Assembly (NCBI RefSeq): GCF_001642995.1
Contig: NZ_LOHS01000041.1
Location: forward strand, 1 to 64,000
Reading direction: 5' to 3'
Origin: Streptomyces jeddahensis
GTDB taxonomy: Bacteria; Actinomycetota; Actinomycetes; Streptomycetales; Streptomycetaceae
Length of the DNA stretch: 64,000 bases
The translations under genes and the position numbers were made by a program. The notes beneath the pieces were generated by a model. It was not told the origin of the DNA. It did no database searches and saw only the letters and a program-made list of their open reading frames with translations. Shown piece by piece: positions 33,528-40,753 of this stretch; positions within the stretch are counted from its first letter, which is position 1; every line of letters begins with the position of its first letter.

Positions 33528-34283
33528 TCACCCGACGCCCGCGTTCAGGAAGATCCCGCCGTCGATCACGAGCGTCTGTCCGGTGATCCAGCCGGCCTGG
33601 TCGGAGGCGAGGAATGCGGCCGCGCCGGCGATGTCCTCGGGCACGCCGAGCCGGCCGAGCGGGTATGCGGCGGCCGCTTCCGCCTCGCGCCCCTCGTACA
33701 GGGCCGTGGCGAACTTGGTCTTCACCACGGCCGGGGCGATCGCGTTGACCCTCACCTGGGGCGCGAACTCGTGCGCCAGCTGCTGGGTCAGGTTCACCAT
33801 GGCGGCCTTGCTCATGCCGTACGCCCCGATGAAGGGGGACGCCGAGATGCCGGCCACGGAGGCGATGTTGACGATCGCGCCGCCGTTGTCCTTCTGCCAG
33901 GCCTTCCAGGTCTGCTGGGCGAAGCCGAGCGCCGAGAGGACGTTGGTCTCGTATACCTTGCGCGCCACGTCGAGGTCGAGGTCGGCCATGGGCCCGAAGA
34001 CCGGGTTCGTGCCGGCGTTGTTCACCAGGTAGTCGACCCGGCCGAAGGCCTCCATGGCGCGCGCCACGGCGTCGGCCTGGTGCGCCACGTCGTGGGCCTT
34101 GCCCGCGACGCCGATGACGCGGTCGGCGCCGAGCTTGTCGACGGCCTCCTTCAGCGCCTCCTCGCCCCGGCCGGTGATGCACACCCGGTCGCCGCGGGCG
34201 ACAAGCGCCTCGGCGATGGCGTAGCCGATGCCGCGGCTGGCTCCCGTGACGAGGGCGACCTTGCCGCTGTCGTGCACAGTCAT
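33528..34283 (-). CDS. fabG: SDR family oxidoreductase (FabG-like)
   Basis: This 251-residue classical short-chain dehydrogenase has the cofactor loop TGASRGIGYA (about residues 14-23), NNAG after strand 4, and the active site with Ser in NIASVAGIS and YGMSK (Tyr and Lys). It most resembles 3-oxoacyl-ACP reductases. It follows a second reductase gene by 19 bp and is co-directional, so the pair is an operon. The two together suggest an acyl-chain or polyketide-like reduction outside the main fab cluster. Both contain complete catalytic residues. Confidence 0.9.
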   Translation of the reverse strand: MTVHDSGKVALVTGASRGIGYAIAEALVARGDRVCITGRGEEALKEAVDKLGADRVIGVAGKAHDVAHQADAVARAMEAFGRVDYLVNNAGTNPVFGPMADLDLDVARKVYETNVLSALGFAQQTWKAWQKDNGGAIVNIASVAGISASPFIGAYGMSKAAMVNLTQQLAHEFAPQVRVNAIAPAVVKTKFATALYEGREAEAAAAYPLGRLGVPEDIAGAAAFLASDQAGWITGQTLVIDGGIFLNAGVG

Positions 34284-34302
34284 GATCGGTGGCTCTCCGT
34301 GG

Positions 34303-35064
34303 TCAGTTGAGCGGGCCGCCGGCCACGTACAGGACCTGGCCGGAGACGAAGCCGGCCGCCTCGCCCGTGAAGAAGGCGACGGCGTTGGCGATGTCCTCCG
34401 GCTCGCCCACCCGCTGCACCGGGATCTGCGTGGCGGCCGCGGCCTTGAACTCCTCGAAGCCCATCTTGACGCGCTCGGCGGTGGCCTTGGTCATCTCGGT
34501 GGCGATGAAGCCGGGGGCGACGGCGTTGGCGGTGATGCCGAACTTGCCGAGCTCGATCGCGAGGGTCTTGGTGAGACCCTGCAGGCCGGCCTTGGCGGCC
34601 GAGTAGTTGGCCTGGCCGCGGTTGCCCAGGGCCGAGGAGGAGGACAGGTTGACGATGCGGCCGAAGCCGGCGTCGACCATGTGCTTCTGGCAGGCCCGGG
34701 CCATCAGGAACGAGCCGCGCAGGTGCACGTTCATGACCGTGTCCCAGTCGGAGACGCTCATCTTGAACAGCAGGTTGTCGCGGAGCACGCCCGCGTTGTT
34801 GACCAGGATCGTCGGGGCGCCGAGCTCCTCGGCGATGCGCGCGACGGCGGCTTCCACCTGGGCCTCGTCGGAGACGTCGCAGCCGACCGCGATGGCCCTG
34901 CCGCCGGCGGCGGTGATCTGCTCCACGGTGTCCTTGCACGCGGCCTCGTCGAGATCGATCACGGCGACGGCACGGCCCTCGTCGGCCAGTCGTACGGCGG
35001 TCGCGGCGCCGATGCCGCGCGCGGCCCCCGTGACCACGGCAACACGCTGCTCGGTGGTGGACAT
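34303..35064 (-). CDS. fabG: 3-oxoacyl-ACP reductase FabG
   Basis: This 253-residue short-chain dehydrogenase is closest to FabG: TGAARGIGAATAVRLA cofactor loop, DVSDEAQVEAAV, NNAGVLRD, catalytic Ser in NLSSSSALG and YSAAK. It should reduce beta-ketoacyl thioesters with NADPH. The ATG at 35064 has GAGGAGAACC upstream. It is the first gene of a two-gene operon with the next reductase, and its leader carries a strong inverted repeat at 35100-35123. Confidence 0.92.
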   Translation of the reverse strand: MSTTEQRVAVVTGAARGIGAATAVRLADEGRAVAVIDLDEAACKDTVEQITAAGGRAIAVGCDVSDEAQVEAAVARIAEELGAPTILVNNAGVLRDNLLFKMSVSDWDTVMNVHLRGSFLMARACQKHMVDAGFGRIVNLSSSSALGNRGQANYSAAKAGLQGLTKTLAIELGKFGITANAVAPGFIATEMTKATAERVKMGFEEFKAAAATQIPVQRVGEPEDIANAVAFFTGEAAGFVSGQVLYVAGGPLN

Positions 35065-35099
35065 GCTTGGTTCTCCTCGCCCTTGGAAAGCCTTGAGGC

Positions 35100-35123
35100 C
35101 TTTCGAGCCCGGAGGCTCGAAAG
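35100..35123 (-). promoter_or_regulatory. inverted repeat in the fabG leader
   Basis: CTTTCGAGCC (35100-35109) and GGCTCGAAAG (35114-35123) are perfect 10-bp arms around CGGA, 36 bp before the fabG start. A second possible pairing, GAAAGCC with GGCCTTTC around TTGA (about 35086-35104), would compete with it. It could be a regulator site or an RNA hairpin. Confidence 0.5.
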
Positions 35124-35288
35124 CCCGGACAGTGCTGATGGCGGCTCATGGCGGTACGCCCCTTTGGGTGAGCAACCGCTTAGTACCTTCAGCAGACGTG
35201 ACGCTAGAAGCCCTGGCACTCGGTGTCAACGGCACCCCCGCCCCCTGTGACGGATTACCTCGCCGCCCCTGAAGTCAGCCGGCGGCGA

Positions 35289-35681
35289 TCAGCGCACCAG
35301 CAGGTCGAGCAGCCGCTCCACCTCGGTCTGGGGGTCGGCCGTCAGCCCGGTGTGCACCGGGCCCGGCTGTACGACGGTGGAGCGCGGCGCGATCAGCCAG
35401 CGGAAACGCCGTCCGGCGTCGTCGCCGGCGGCCTGGCCCGCGGCCTCGCCTCCGCGGCAGACGCCCTCGACGGCGCGCAGCGCGGCCCGTATGCCGGTGA
35501 CGTCCGCGTCGGGGTCCAGCGCCGCCAGTTTCCTCTCGTCAAGATGGGTGCGGGCGGCCACGAAGGACTTGGCGCGGCAGTAGACCACGACGCCCGCGTT
35601 GAACTGCTCTCCCCGTTCCACGCGCGGCACGACGCGCAGCACCGCGTACTCGAACACGTCCCAGCCGGTCGGATCCGTCAT
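35289..35681 (-). CDS. DUF3037 domain protein
   Basis: A 130-residue protein of the DUF3037 family. It starts with the typical FEYAVLRVVPRVERGEQFNAGVVVYCRAKSF and ends with the conserved LTADPQTEVERLLDLLV; the whole protein is the domain. Its ATG overlaps the stop of the HipA-like kinase gene (ATGA), so the two are translationally coupled. Function is unknown; the tight pairing suggests a partner or substrate of the kinase. The 224 bp downstream toward fabG contain only the fabG leader. Confidence 0.88.
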   Translation of the reverse strand: MTDPTGWDVFEYAVLRVVPRVERGEQFNAGVVVYCRAKSFVAARTHLDERKLAALDPDADVTGIRAALRAVEGVCRGGEAAGQAAGDDAGRRFRWLIAPRSTVVQPGPVHTGLTADPQTEVERLLDLLVR

Positions 35682-36535
35682 GCCGCCTCGCCTTTCCGTG
35701 CGGACGCATTGGGTGAGGATGCGCCGGAGGTGAACCAGCCCGGAGCCGGCGGGCGCGGATGCTCGGCGGGTGCGCCGAGGGTGATCCGCTCGTGCACCGA
35801 CGCGGCGCGCGGCAGCAGGGCCGACACATAGGCGCGGCGCACCTCGTCCGCGCTGCCGAAGCCGGCCTCGCCGGTGAGCCACTCGTCGGGGACGTCGGCG
35901 ACCACCTCGGTGAGGAGTTCTTCCGTGACGCGCGGGGCGAGCTCTGCGGCGGCGGTCGCGATGTCCGGCCCGAAGGGCGCGAGGGCGTGGTCGGACGCGT
36001 CGTACGGCCTGGCGGCCGCGGCCCCGGCCGCCGGCCAGTTGTGGTGCCAGATCATGGTCGCGCCATGGTCGATGAGCCAGAGGTCCCCGCGCCACACCAG
36101 GAGGTTGGGGTTGCGCCACGAGCGGTCCACGTTGCCCACCAGCGCGTCGAACCACACGACACGCCCGGCCTCGAACGGATCCACCCGGTACGCCAGGGAG
36201 TCGAAGCCGATGGCGCCCGGCAGATACTCCATGCCGAGGTTGAGGCCGCCGCTGGACTTCAGCAGGTCCTGCACCTCGGAGTCGGGCTCGCCCAGGCCGA
36301 GCACGGGGTCGAGCCGGATGCCCACAAGCCGCGGCACGCGCAGCCCGAGTCGCCGGGCCAGCGTTCCGCAGATCACTTCCGCGACGAGCGTCTTCCGGCC
36401 CTGTCCGGCGCCGGTGAACTTCATGACGTACGTGCCGAAGGTGCCGCGGCCACCGTCGGCTTCGACGAGACCGGGGAGCGATCCACCCTCCCGCAACGGA
36501 GTGATATATCGATTTGCTGTCACTTCTGTGAGCAT
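35678..36535 (-). CDS. HipA-like kinase family protein
   Basis: This 285-residue protein of the HipA_2/PI3-4-kinase-like group has GRGTFGTYVMKF (Lys39, nucleotide-binding candidate), EVICGTLARRLGL, and a kinase catalytic loop NVDRSWRNPNLL with the Asp/Asn pair. LWLIDHG supplies the metal-binding Asp. HipA kinases phosphorylate protein targets such as GltX; here the partner is unknown. It is shorter than HipA and lacks the N-terminal HipA subdomain and a HipB antitoxin. Its stop overlaps the start of the DUF3037 gene. Confidence 0.8.
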   Translation of the reverse strand: MLTEVTANRYITPLREGGSLPGLVEADGGRGTFGTYVMKFTGAGQGRKTLVAEVICGTLARRLGLRVPRLVGIRLDPVLGLGEPDSEVQDLLKSSGGLNLGMEYLPGAIGFDSLAYRVDPFEAGRVVWFDALVGNVDRSWRNPNLLVWRGDLWLIDHGATMIWHHNWPAAGAAAARPYDASDHALAPFGPDIATAAAELAPRVTEELLTEVVADVPDEWLTGEAGFGSADEVRRAYVSALLPRAASVHERITLGAPAEHPRPPAPGWFTSGASSPNASARKGEAA

Positions 36536-36632
36536 TGCCCCAGGCTACTGCCGGGCACATAGGCTTTCGATCACCTTCTTGCCGCCACGTCCGGCCGCGG
36601 TTGCTCTGCGCCCGAAGAGACAGATGAAACAG

Positions 36633-36663
36633 TTGAACCACGTGCCGCTCCGGCGCGTATGAG
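36633..36663 (+). promoter_or_regulatory. possible promoter of the Rieske gene
   Basis: TTGAAC (36633-36638) and TATGAG (36658-36663) resemble -35 and -10 boxes but with a long 19-bp spacer. They lie about 50 bp before the Rieske start codon in the divergent gap. Confidence 0.35.
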
Positions 36664-36715
36664 ATTCGGCAAGAGATCGCAGACCGCCCAGAACCACCAT
36701 GGAAGGAACCCAGCA

Positions 36716-37195
36716 ATGACCGTTTCGCAGGGGTCTGTCCCCAAGCCGTCCCGCCGGACCGTCGTCACGGCGGTGGGCGCAGCCGGACTGACCGCCGCGC
36801 TGGCCGCGTGCGGCAGCTCGGAGGAGTCCGGTAGCACGGATTCCGCCGAGTCGACGCCTGCCACCGAGTCGTCGGGGTCCTCCTCGGCGGCCGGCGGGGG
36901 TGCCGCGGGCACGGTCCTCGCCAAGACCTCGGACATCCCGGTGGGCGGCGGCAAGATCTTCAGTGACCAGAAGGTCGTGGTGACCCAGCCGACCGAGGGC
37001 AAGTTCAAGGCGTTCACGAACATCTGCTCCCATCAGCAGTGCCCGGTGACCAGTGTGTCCGACGGCACCATCAACTGCCCTTGCCACAACAGCAAGTTCT
37101 CCATCGACGACGGCAGTGTGAAGCAGGCGCCCGCCACGCAGCCGCTGGCCGCCATGGAGATCCAGGTGTCCGGCGAGGAGATCCGGCTGGTGTAG
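36716..37195 (+). CDS. Rieske [2Fe-2S] lipoprotein
   Basis: This 159-residue exported protein has a twin-arginine (SRRTVV) and lipobox (LAAC, Cys32) signal, then a 35-residue Ser/Gly/Ala-rich linker and a Rieske fold. Cluster ligands are Cys104-x-His106 and Cys121-x2-His124, and Cys109 and Cys123 form the expected disulfide. The Tat route would export the folded cluster. The electron partner is unknown. No cytochrome or oxygenase gene is adjacent. The ATG at 36716 has GGAAGGAA upstream. It diverges from the HipA-like kinase gene. Confidence 0.92.
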   Translation: MTVSQGSVPKPSRRTVVTAVGAAGLTAALAACGSSEESGSTDSAESTPATESSGSSSAAGGGAAGTVLAKTSDIPVGGGKIFSDQKVVVTQPTEGKFKAFTNICSHQQCPVTSVSDGTINCPCHNSKFSIDDGSVKQAPATQPLAAMEIQVSGEEIRLV

Positions 37196-37205
37196 CCGGG
37201 CACGC

Positions 37206-37850
37206 TCAGCGAGCGCGGCGGGGGCGTTTCCAGCAGCCGATGATGTCCTCTGTCGTCGTGATCGTGGCGACCAGAGCGAGCGTGTTGCGGATCATCGCGG
37301 GGGTGTAGTCGGAGGGCACCCCCGCGATGGCGTCCGCCGGCACGACGGCCGTGTAGCCGAGATTGACCGCGTCGAAGACGGCGTTGGGGATTGCGACGTT
37401 CGCCGAGACGCCTGTCACGACCAGGGTGCGGCAGCCGAGGTTGCGCAGCAGGGCGTCCACGTCGGTGCCTGCCAGGGGCGACAGGCCGTGCAGCCGTCGT
37501 ACGACGAGGTCCGCCTCGGCCACCCGGATGGGCTCGGCGACACGCACCGCGCGCGTGCCCGACAGCTGCTGTACGGGAAGCCGCTCCGCGGCACGGAAGA
37601 GCCGGGCGTTGCTGTTGGCGCCCCGTCCGTCGGGACGCCGCTCGGCGATGGCGTGCATCACCTGTACGCCGCTCTCGTGGGCGGCGGCGACAAGGCGTCT
37701 GATGGCAGCGAGGGCCCCCGACGTACGTGCCTCCTTGGCGAGTTCGGGCAGCGCGCTGTCCGTGCCCACGACACCCTGCTGGCACTCGACCGTGAGCAGC
37801 ACGGTGTGCGCGGGTGCGAGGAGTGCGCTGAGCTCTGCGTACGACGGCAT
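37206..37850 (-). CDS. isochorismatase-like hydrolase lacking the catalytic cysteine
   Basis: A 214-residue isochorismatase-fold protein. In cysteine hydrolases of this fold the triad is Asp-Lys-Cys. Here the first position reads VECQQG (Glu instead of Asp), the lysine region is VVRRLHGLSPLAG with Arg, and the cysteine region is VTGVSANVAIPNAV with no Cys. Thus it should not be a nicotinamidase- or N-carbamoylsarcosine-type enzyme. Isochorismatases also lack the Cys, so a hydrolase acting through the acidic residue, or a non-catalytic role, is possible. An 18-bp repeat array begins 33 bp upstream of its start. Confidence 0.8.
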   Translation of the reverse strand: MPSYAELSALLAPAHTVLLTVECQQGVVGTDSALPELAKEARTSGALAAIRRLVAAAHESGVQVMHAIAERRPDGRGANSNARLFRAAERLPVQQLSGTRAVRVAEPIRVAEADLVVRRLHGLSPLAGTDVDALLRNLGCRTLVVTGVSANVAIPNAVFDAVNLGYTAVVPADAIAGVPSDYTPAMIRNTLALVATITTTEDIIGCWKRPRRAR

Positions 37851-37882
37851 GGCCCTCCTGTGGTGGGCGATCTCCTATGGCG

Positions 37883-37985
37883 GGGCTTTCCTGTGGCCGG
37901 GGGCTTTCCCGTGGCCGGGGGCTTTCCCGTGGCCGGGGGCTTTCCCGTGGCCGGGGGCTTCCCCGTGGCCGGGGCTTTCCCGTGG
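37883..37985. repeat. 18-bp tandem repeat, five units plus a partial
   Basis: Units of GGGCTTTCCCGTGGCCGG run five times without gaps, units 2-4 being identical, and a partial sixth follows to 37985. The array sits in the 275-bp divergent gap between the isochorismatase-like gene and the PPOX gene. Confidence 0.9.
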
Positions 37986-38125
37986 TGGGCGTCCGGGCGG
38001 GCGAGAGTAGCCACCATTGCGTCGGGACGGAAGACGGCACATGCTTCTTTGACTCGATGTCAGGTCGTCGTCGAGTCGGCTCGAGGGTTCGGTGCGAGTC
38101 GACGCCGTAGAAGATGGGGAGTCGC

Positions 38126-38593
38126 ATGGCCGTCACACAGCGCCGGGGCCGCAGGATCATGATGACACCGGCCGAGCTCGACGAGTTCCTGTCCACACAG
38201 CGGACCTGCCGGGTGGCCACCGTCTCGCCGGACGGCGCCCCGCACGTGAGCACGCTCTGGTTCGCGTGGGACGGCATGTCGCTGTGGCTGTACTCGATCA
38301 CACGCAGCAAGCGCTGGACCGACCTCCGGCACGATCCGCGGGTCGCCGTCGTGGTCGACGCCGGAGAGGAGTACGGCGAACTGCGCGGCGTCGAACTGAC
38401 CGGCAGCGTGGAGTTCGTCGGCGCGATACCCCGCACCGGCGAGGAGGAGGTCCCCGAACTCGAGGCCGTGGAGCGTCTCTTCGCCCGGAAGAACTTCGGC
38501 ATGGACCAGATGCCCCACGACGGCAGACACGCGTGGCTCCGGCTGACACCAAAGGCGATCGCGTCCTGGGACTTCCGCAAGCTCGCGCTCTAG
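38126..38593 (+). CDS. pyridoxamine 5'-phosphate oxidase family (PPOX) protein
   Basis: This 155-residue split-beta-barrel protein has FLSTQRTCRVATVSPDGAPHVSTLWF as the first strands, a typical flavin or F420-binding start, followed by SKRWTDLRHDPRVAVVVD and a final DFRKLAL. Members bind FMN, F420 or heme; in actinomycetes many reduce substrates with F420. The cofactor cannot be decided here. GGGGAG lies well spaced before the ATG at 38126; an ATG at 38114 is in frame. It is convergent with the LysR gene. Confidence 0.85.
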   Translation: MAVTQRRGRRIMMTPAELDEFLSTQRTCRVATVSPDGAPHVSTLWFAWDGMSLWLYSITRSKRWTDLRHDPRVAVVVDAGEEYGELRGVELTGSVEFVGAIPRTGEEEVPELEAVERLFARKNFGMDQMPHDGRHAWLRLTPKAIASWDFRKLAL

Positions 38594-38600
38594 CCGGGCC

Positions 38601-39503
38601 TCAGCCGACTGCCGCCCCCGCGGCCTGCAACGCGCCCACCGACGCCCGGATCGACGGACGGCGGTCGGCGTCGGCGCGCCACACGGCGTAGACATGCCGC
38701 CGTACACGCTGGCGGACCGGCACCGTGCTGACGCCTTCGGGCACCGGGCCGCGGCCCAGCCGCGGTGCGACGCACACGCCAAGCCCGGCCGCCACGAGCG
38801 CGAGCTGCGTGTGGTGCTCCTCGGCCCGGTGGGCGATGCGCGGCTCTATGCCCTTGGCGCGCAGGGTGAACATCAGCCACTCGTGGCAGAACTCCCCTTC
38901 CATCCAGGTGATCCAGTCGTCCTCGGCGAACTCGTCGAGGTCCACCTCGTGGCGGTCGGCGAGGGGATGCGAGACGGGGACCGCGACATCGGCGGGGTCG
39001 TCGAGGAGCGACGCCTTGACAAGTCCTTCGGGGAGCGGCAGCGGCTTGTTGTACCAGTCGAGGACGACTGCCATGTCGATGTCGCCCCTGACCACCCCCG
39101 CCACCCCTTGCTCGGGCTCCAGCTCCTGGGTACGCACGCGCAGTCCGGGATGCTCGGCACGCAGCGCGGCGACGGCCGTGGGGAAGAGCCCTCGCGCGGC
39201 CGTCGGAAACGCCGACATGCGCAGCTCGCCCACGACCTGGCCGCGCTGCGCCTCCAGGTCGGACTGGGCGAGCTCCACCTGGGAGAGGATGCGCGCGGCA
39301 TGGTCGGCGAGCAGGCGGCCGGCGTCGGTGAGGCGCACACCCCGGCCGTTCTTGGCGAGGAGCTGCTGCCCGACCTCGCGCTCGAGCTTGGACATCTGCT
39401 GGGAGACGGCCGAGGTCGTGACGTGCAGCCCGGCCGCGGCGCCGCTGACCGAGCCGTGCCGCGCCAGGGCGTCGAGGGTGCGCAGGCGCTCCAGGTTCAA
39501 CAT
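38601..39503 (-). CDS. LysR family transcriptional regulator
   Basis: This 300-residue LysR regulator has an N-terminal winged helix-turn-helix (residues 1-60, including ARHGSVSGAAAGLHVTTSAVSQQMSKLE) and a periplasmic-binding-protein-like effector domain (about 90-295). It diverges from an EamA exporter with a 75-bp gap. The usual LysR arrangement regulates the divergent neighbour and represses itself. The effector is unknown. The ATG at 39503 gives the typical MLNLERLRTLDAL start. Confidence 0.92.
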   Translation of the reverse strand: MLNLERLRTLDALARHGSVSGAAAGLHVTTSAVSQQMSKLEREVGQQLLAKNGRGVRLTDAGRLLADHAARILSQVELAQSDLEAQRGQVVGELRMSAFPTAARGLFPTAVAALRAEHPGLRVRTQELEPEQGVAGVVRGDIDMAVVLDWYNKPLPLPEGLVKASLLDDPADVAVPVSHPLADRHEVDLDEFAEDDWITWMEGEFCHEWLMFTLRAKGIEPRIAHRAEEHHTQLALVAAGLGVCVAPRLGRGPVPEGVSTVPVRQRVRRHVYAVWRADADRRPSIRASVGALQAAGAAVG

Positions 39504-39578
39504 GTAAGAGATACTACGCGATACCCGGAAAGAAATTTCGCTTGTGCTAAGAGGTCGTGCTGCGACATCGTGACGGCC

Positions 39579-40574
39579 ATGAGCACCGTCACTCCCCCTC
39601 ACGGGTCCGGAACGACCGCGGCGACGACCGCCCCGCTGCCCGCGACAGCCCTGCCCGCGAGGGCCGCCTCGCCCGCCGCCCCGCCACGCCGCAGCGGGCT
39701 GGACTGGCGGATCCGCTTCGGCTTCCTGTCACTTGTCTGGGGCTTCAGCTTTCTGCTCATCAAGGTGGGCACGCATGGGTACACGCCTCTCCAGGTGACG
39801 CTGGGGCGCCTGTTCTTCGGCACCGCGGTGCTCGCGGTCGCACTCGTCGTCAAGCGGGAGCGACTGCCACGCGGAGCCCGCACCTGGGGGCACCTGATCG
39901 TGGCGGCGTTTCTTCTCAATGCTCTGCCGTTCTCCCTGTTCGCGTTCTCGGAGCTGACCATTTCTTCGACGCTCGCCGGGATCTGCAACGCCACGACACC
40001 GCTGTGGGGCATGGCGCTGTCGTTGGTGGCCCTCTCCGAGGACCGCCCGACGCGGCGCCGGGTCGCCGGGCTCGGGATCGGCTTCATCGGCGTGCTCACG
40101 GTGCTGGGCGCCTGGCAGGGCTTCAGCGGCCTGGACCTCGCCGGCACCGCGATGGCGCTCGTGGCGTCGCTGAGCTACGCGATCGGCTGGATCTACGTGC
40201 GCCGCACGCTCGCCGGATCGGGCCACTCGAACCTGTCGCTCACGGGTGCGCAGCTCCTGCTCGCGACCGTCCAACTGGCCGTCGTGACCCCTGTCTTCAC
40301 GGCGCTGCCGACGCACATCGCGGTGGTGCCACTGCTCGCCATCACGGCACTCGGCATCCTCGGCACCGGCCTGGCCTTCCTCATCCAGTACGGCTTGGTC
40401 GCCGAGGTCGGCCCGACGACGGCCCAGATGGTCACGTACTTCGTTCCCGTCATCGCCACGGCGGCAGGCGTCGCCGCGCTCGGGGAGTCCCTGTCGTGGT
40501 CGACACCGGTCGGCGCGGTCATCGTCCTGGCGGGCGCGGCACTCACACAGCCGAGGGCCCGCATACGGACGTAG
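39579..40574 (+). CDS. EamA/DMT family transporter
   Basis: This roughly 331-residue 10-TM drug/metabolite exporter has an unusual 45-residue Ala/Pro/Thr-rich N terminus before the first helix. The two EamA halves are clear: WGFSFLLIKVGTHGYTPLQVTLGRLFFG and, near the end, AQMVTYFVPVIATAAGVAALGE. The substrate is unknown. The divergent LysR regulator probably controls it. The ATG at 39579 is the first in the frame; the next GTG lies further in, so the N-terminal extension seems real. Confidence 0.88.
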   Translation: MSTVTPPHGSGTTAATTAPLPATALPARAASPAAPPRRSGLDWRIRFGFLSLVWGFSFLLIKVGTHGYTPLQVTLGRLFFGTAVLAVALVVKRERLPRGARTWGHLIVAAFLLNALPFSLFAFSELTISSTLAGICNATTPLWGMALSLVALSEDRPTRRRVAGLGIGFIGVLTVLGAWQGFSGLDLAGTAMALVASLSYAIGWIYVRRTLAGSGHSNLSLTGAQLLLATVQLAVVTPVFTALPTHIAVVPLLAITALGILGTGLAFLIQYGLVAEVGPTTAQMVTYFVPVIATAAGVAALGESLSWSTPVGAVIVLAGAALTQPRARIRT

Positions 40575-40659
40575 GGCGCAACCGTCGTCCCAGCCGGGGG
40601 CTCCCATACGGACGTAGGGCGACGCAACCGCCGTTCCAGACGCGCCTGCCCGACCGGAG

Positions 40660-40738
40660 CCGCGGTCCTACGTCCTACTGCCGGACCCGCGGTCCCACGT
40701 CCGCCTGCCGGGCCCGCGGTCCTACGTCGTACTGCGCG
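40660..40738. repeat. 27-bp direct repeat, three units
   Basis: CGCGGTCC-containing units begin at 40661, 40688 and 40715 (period 27). Just upstream CATACGGACGTAGGGCG occurs at 40562 and 40605, in reverse orientation to the CCTACGTC words of the array. This fills the gap between the convergent EamA and MocR genes and could act as a bidirectional terminator. Confidence 0.75.
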
Positions 40739-40753
40739 CTGAGACCAGCCCCC

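Noticed and set aside
33528..35064. A biosynthetic gene cluster from the two reductases
   Set aside because: No ketosynthase, carrier protein or tailoring genes surround them.
37883..37985. Possible CRISPR array
   Set aside because: The 18-bp units are contiguous with no spacers and no cas genes are nearby.
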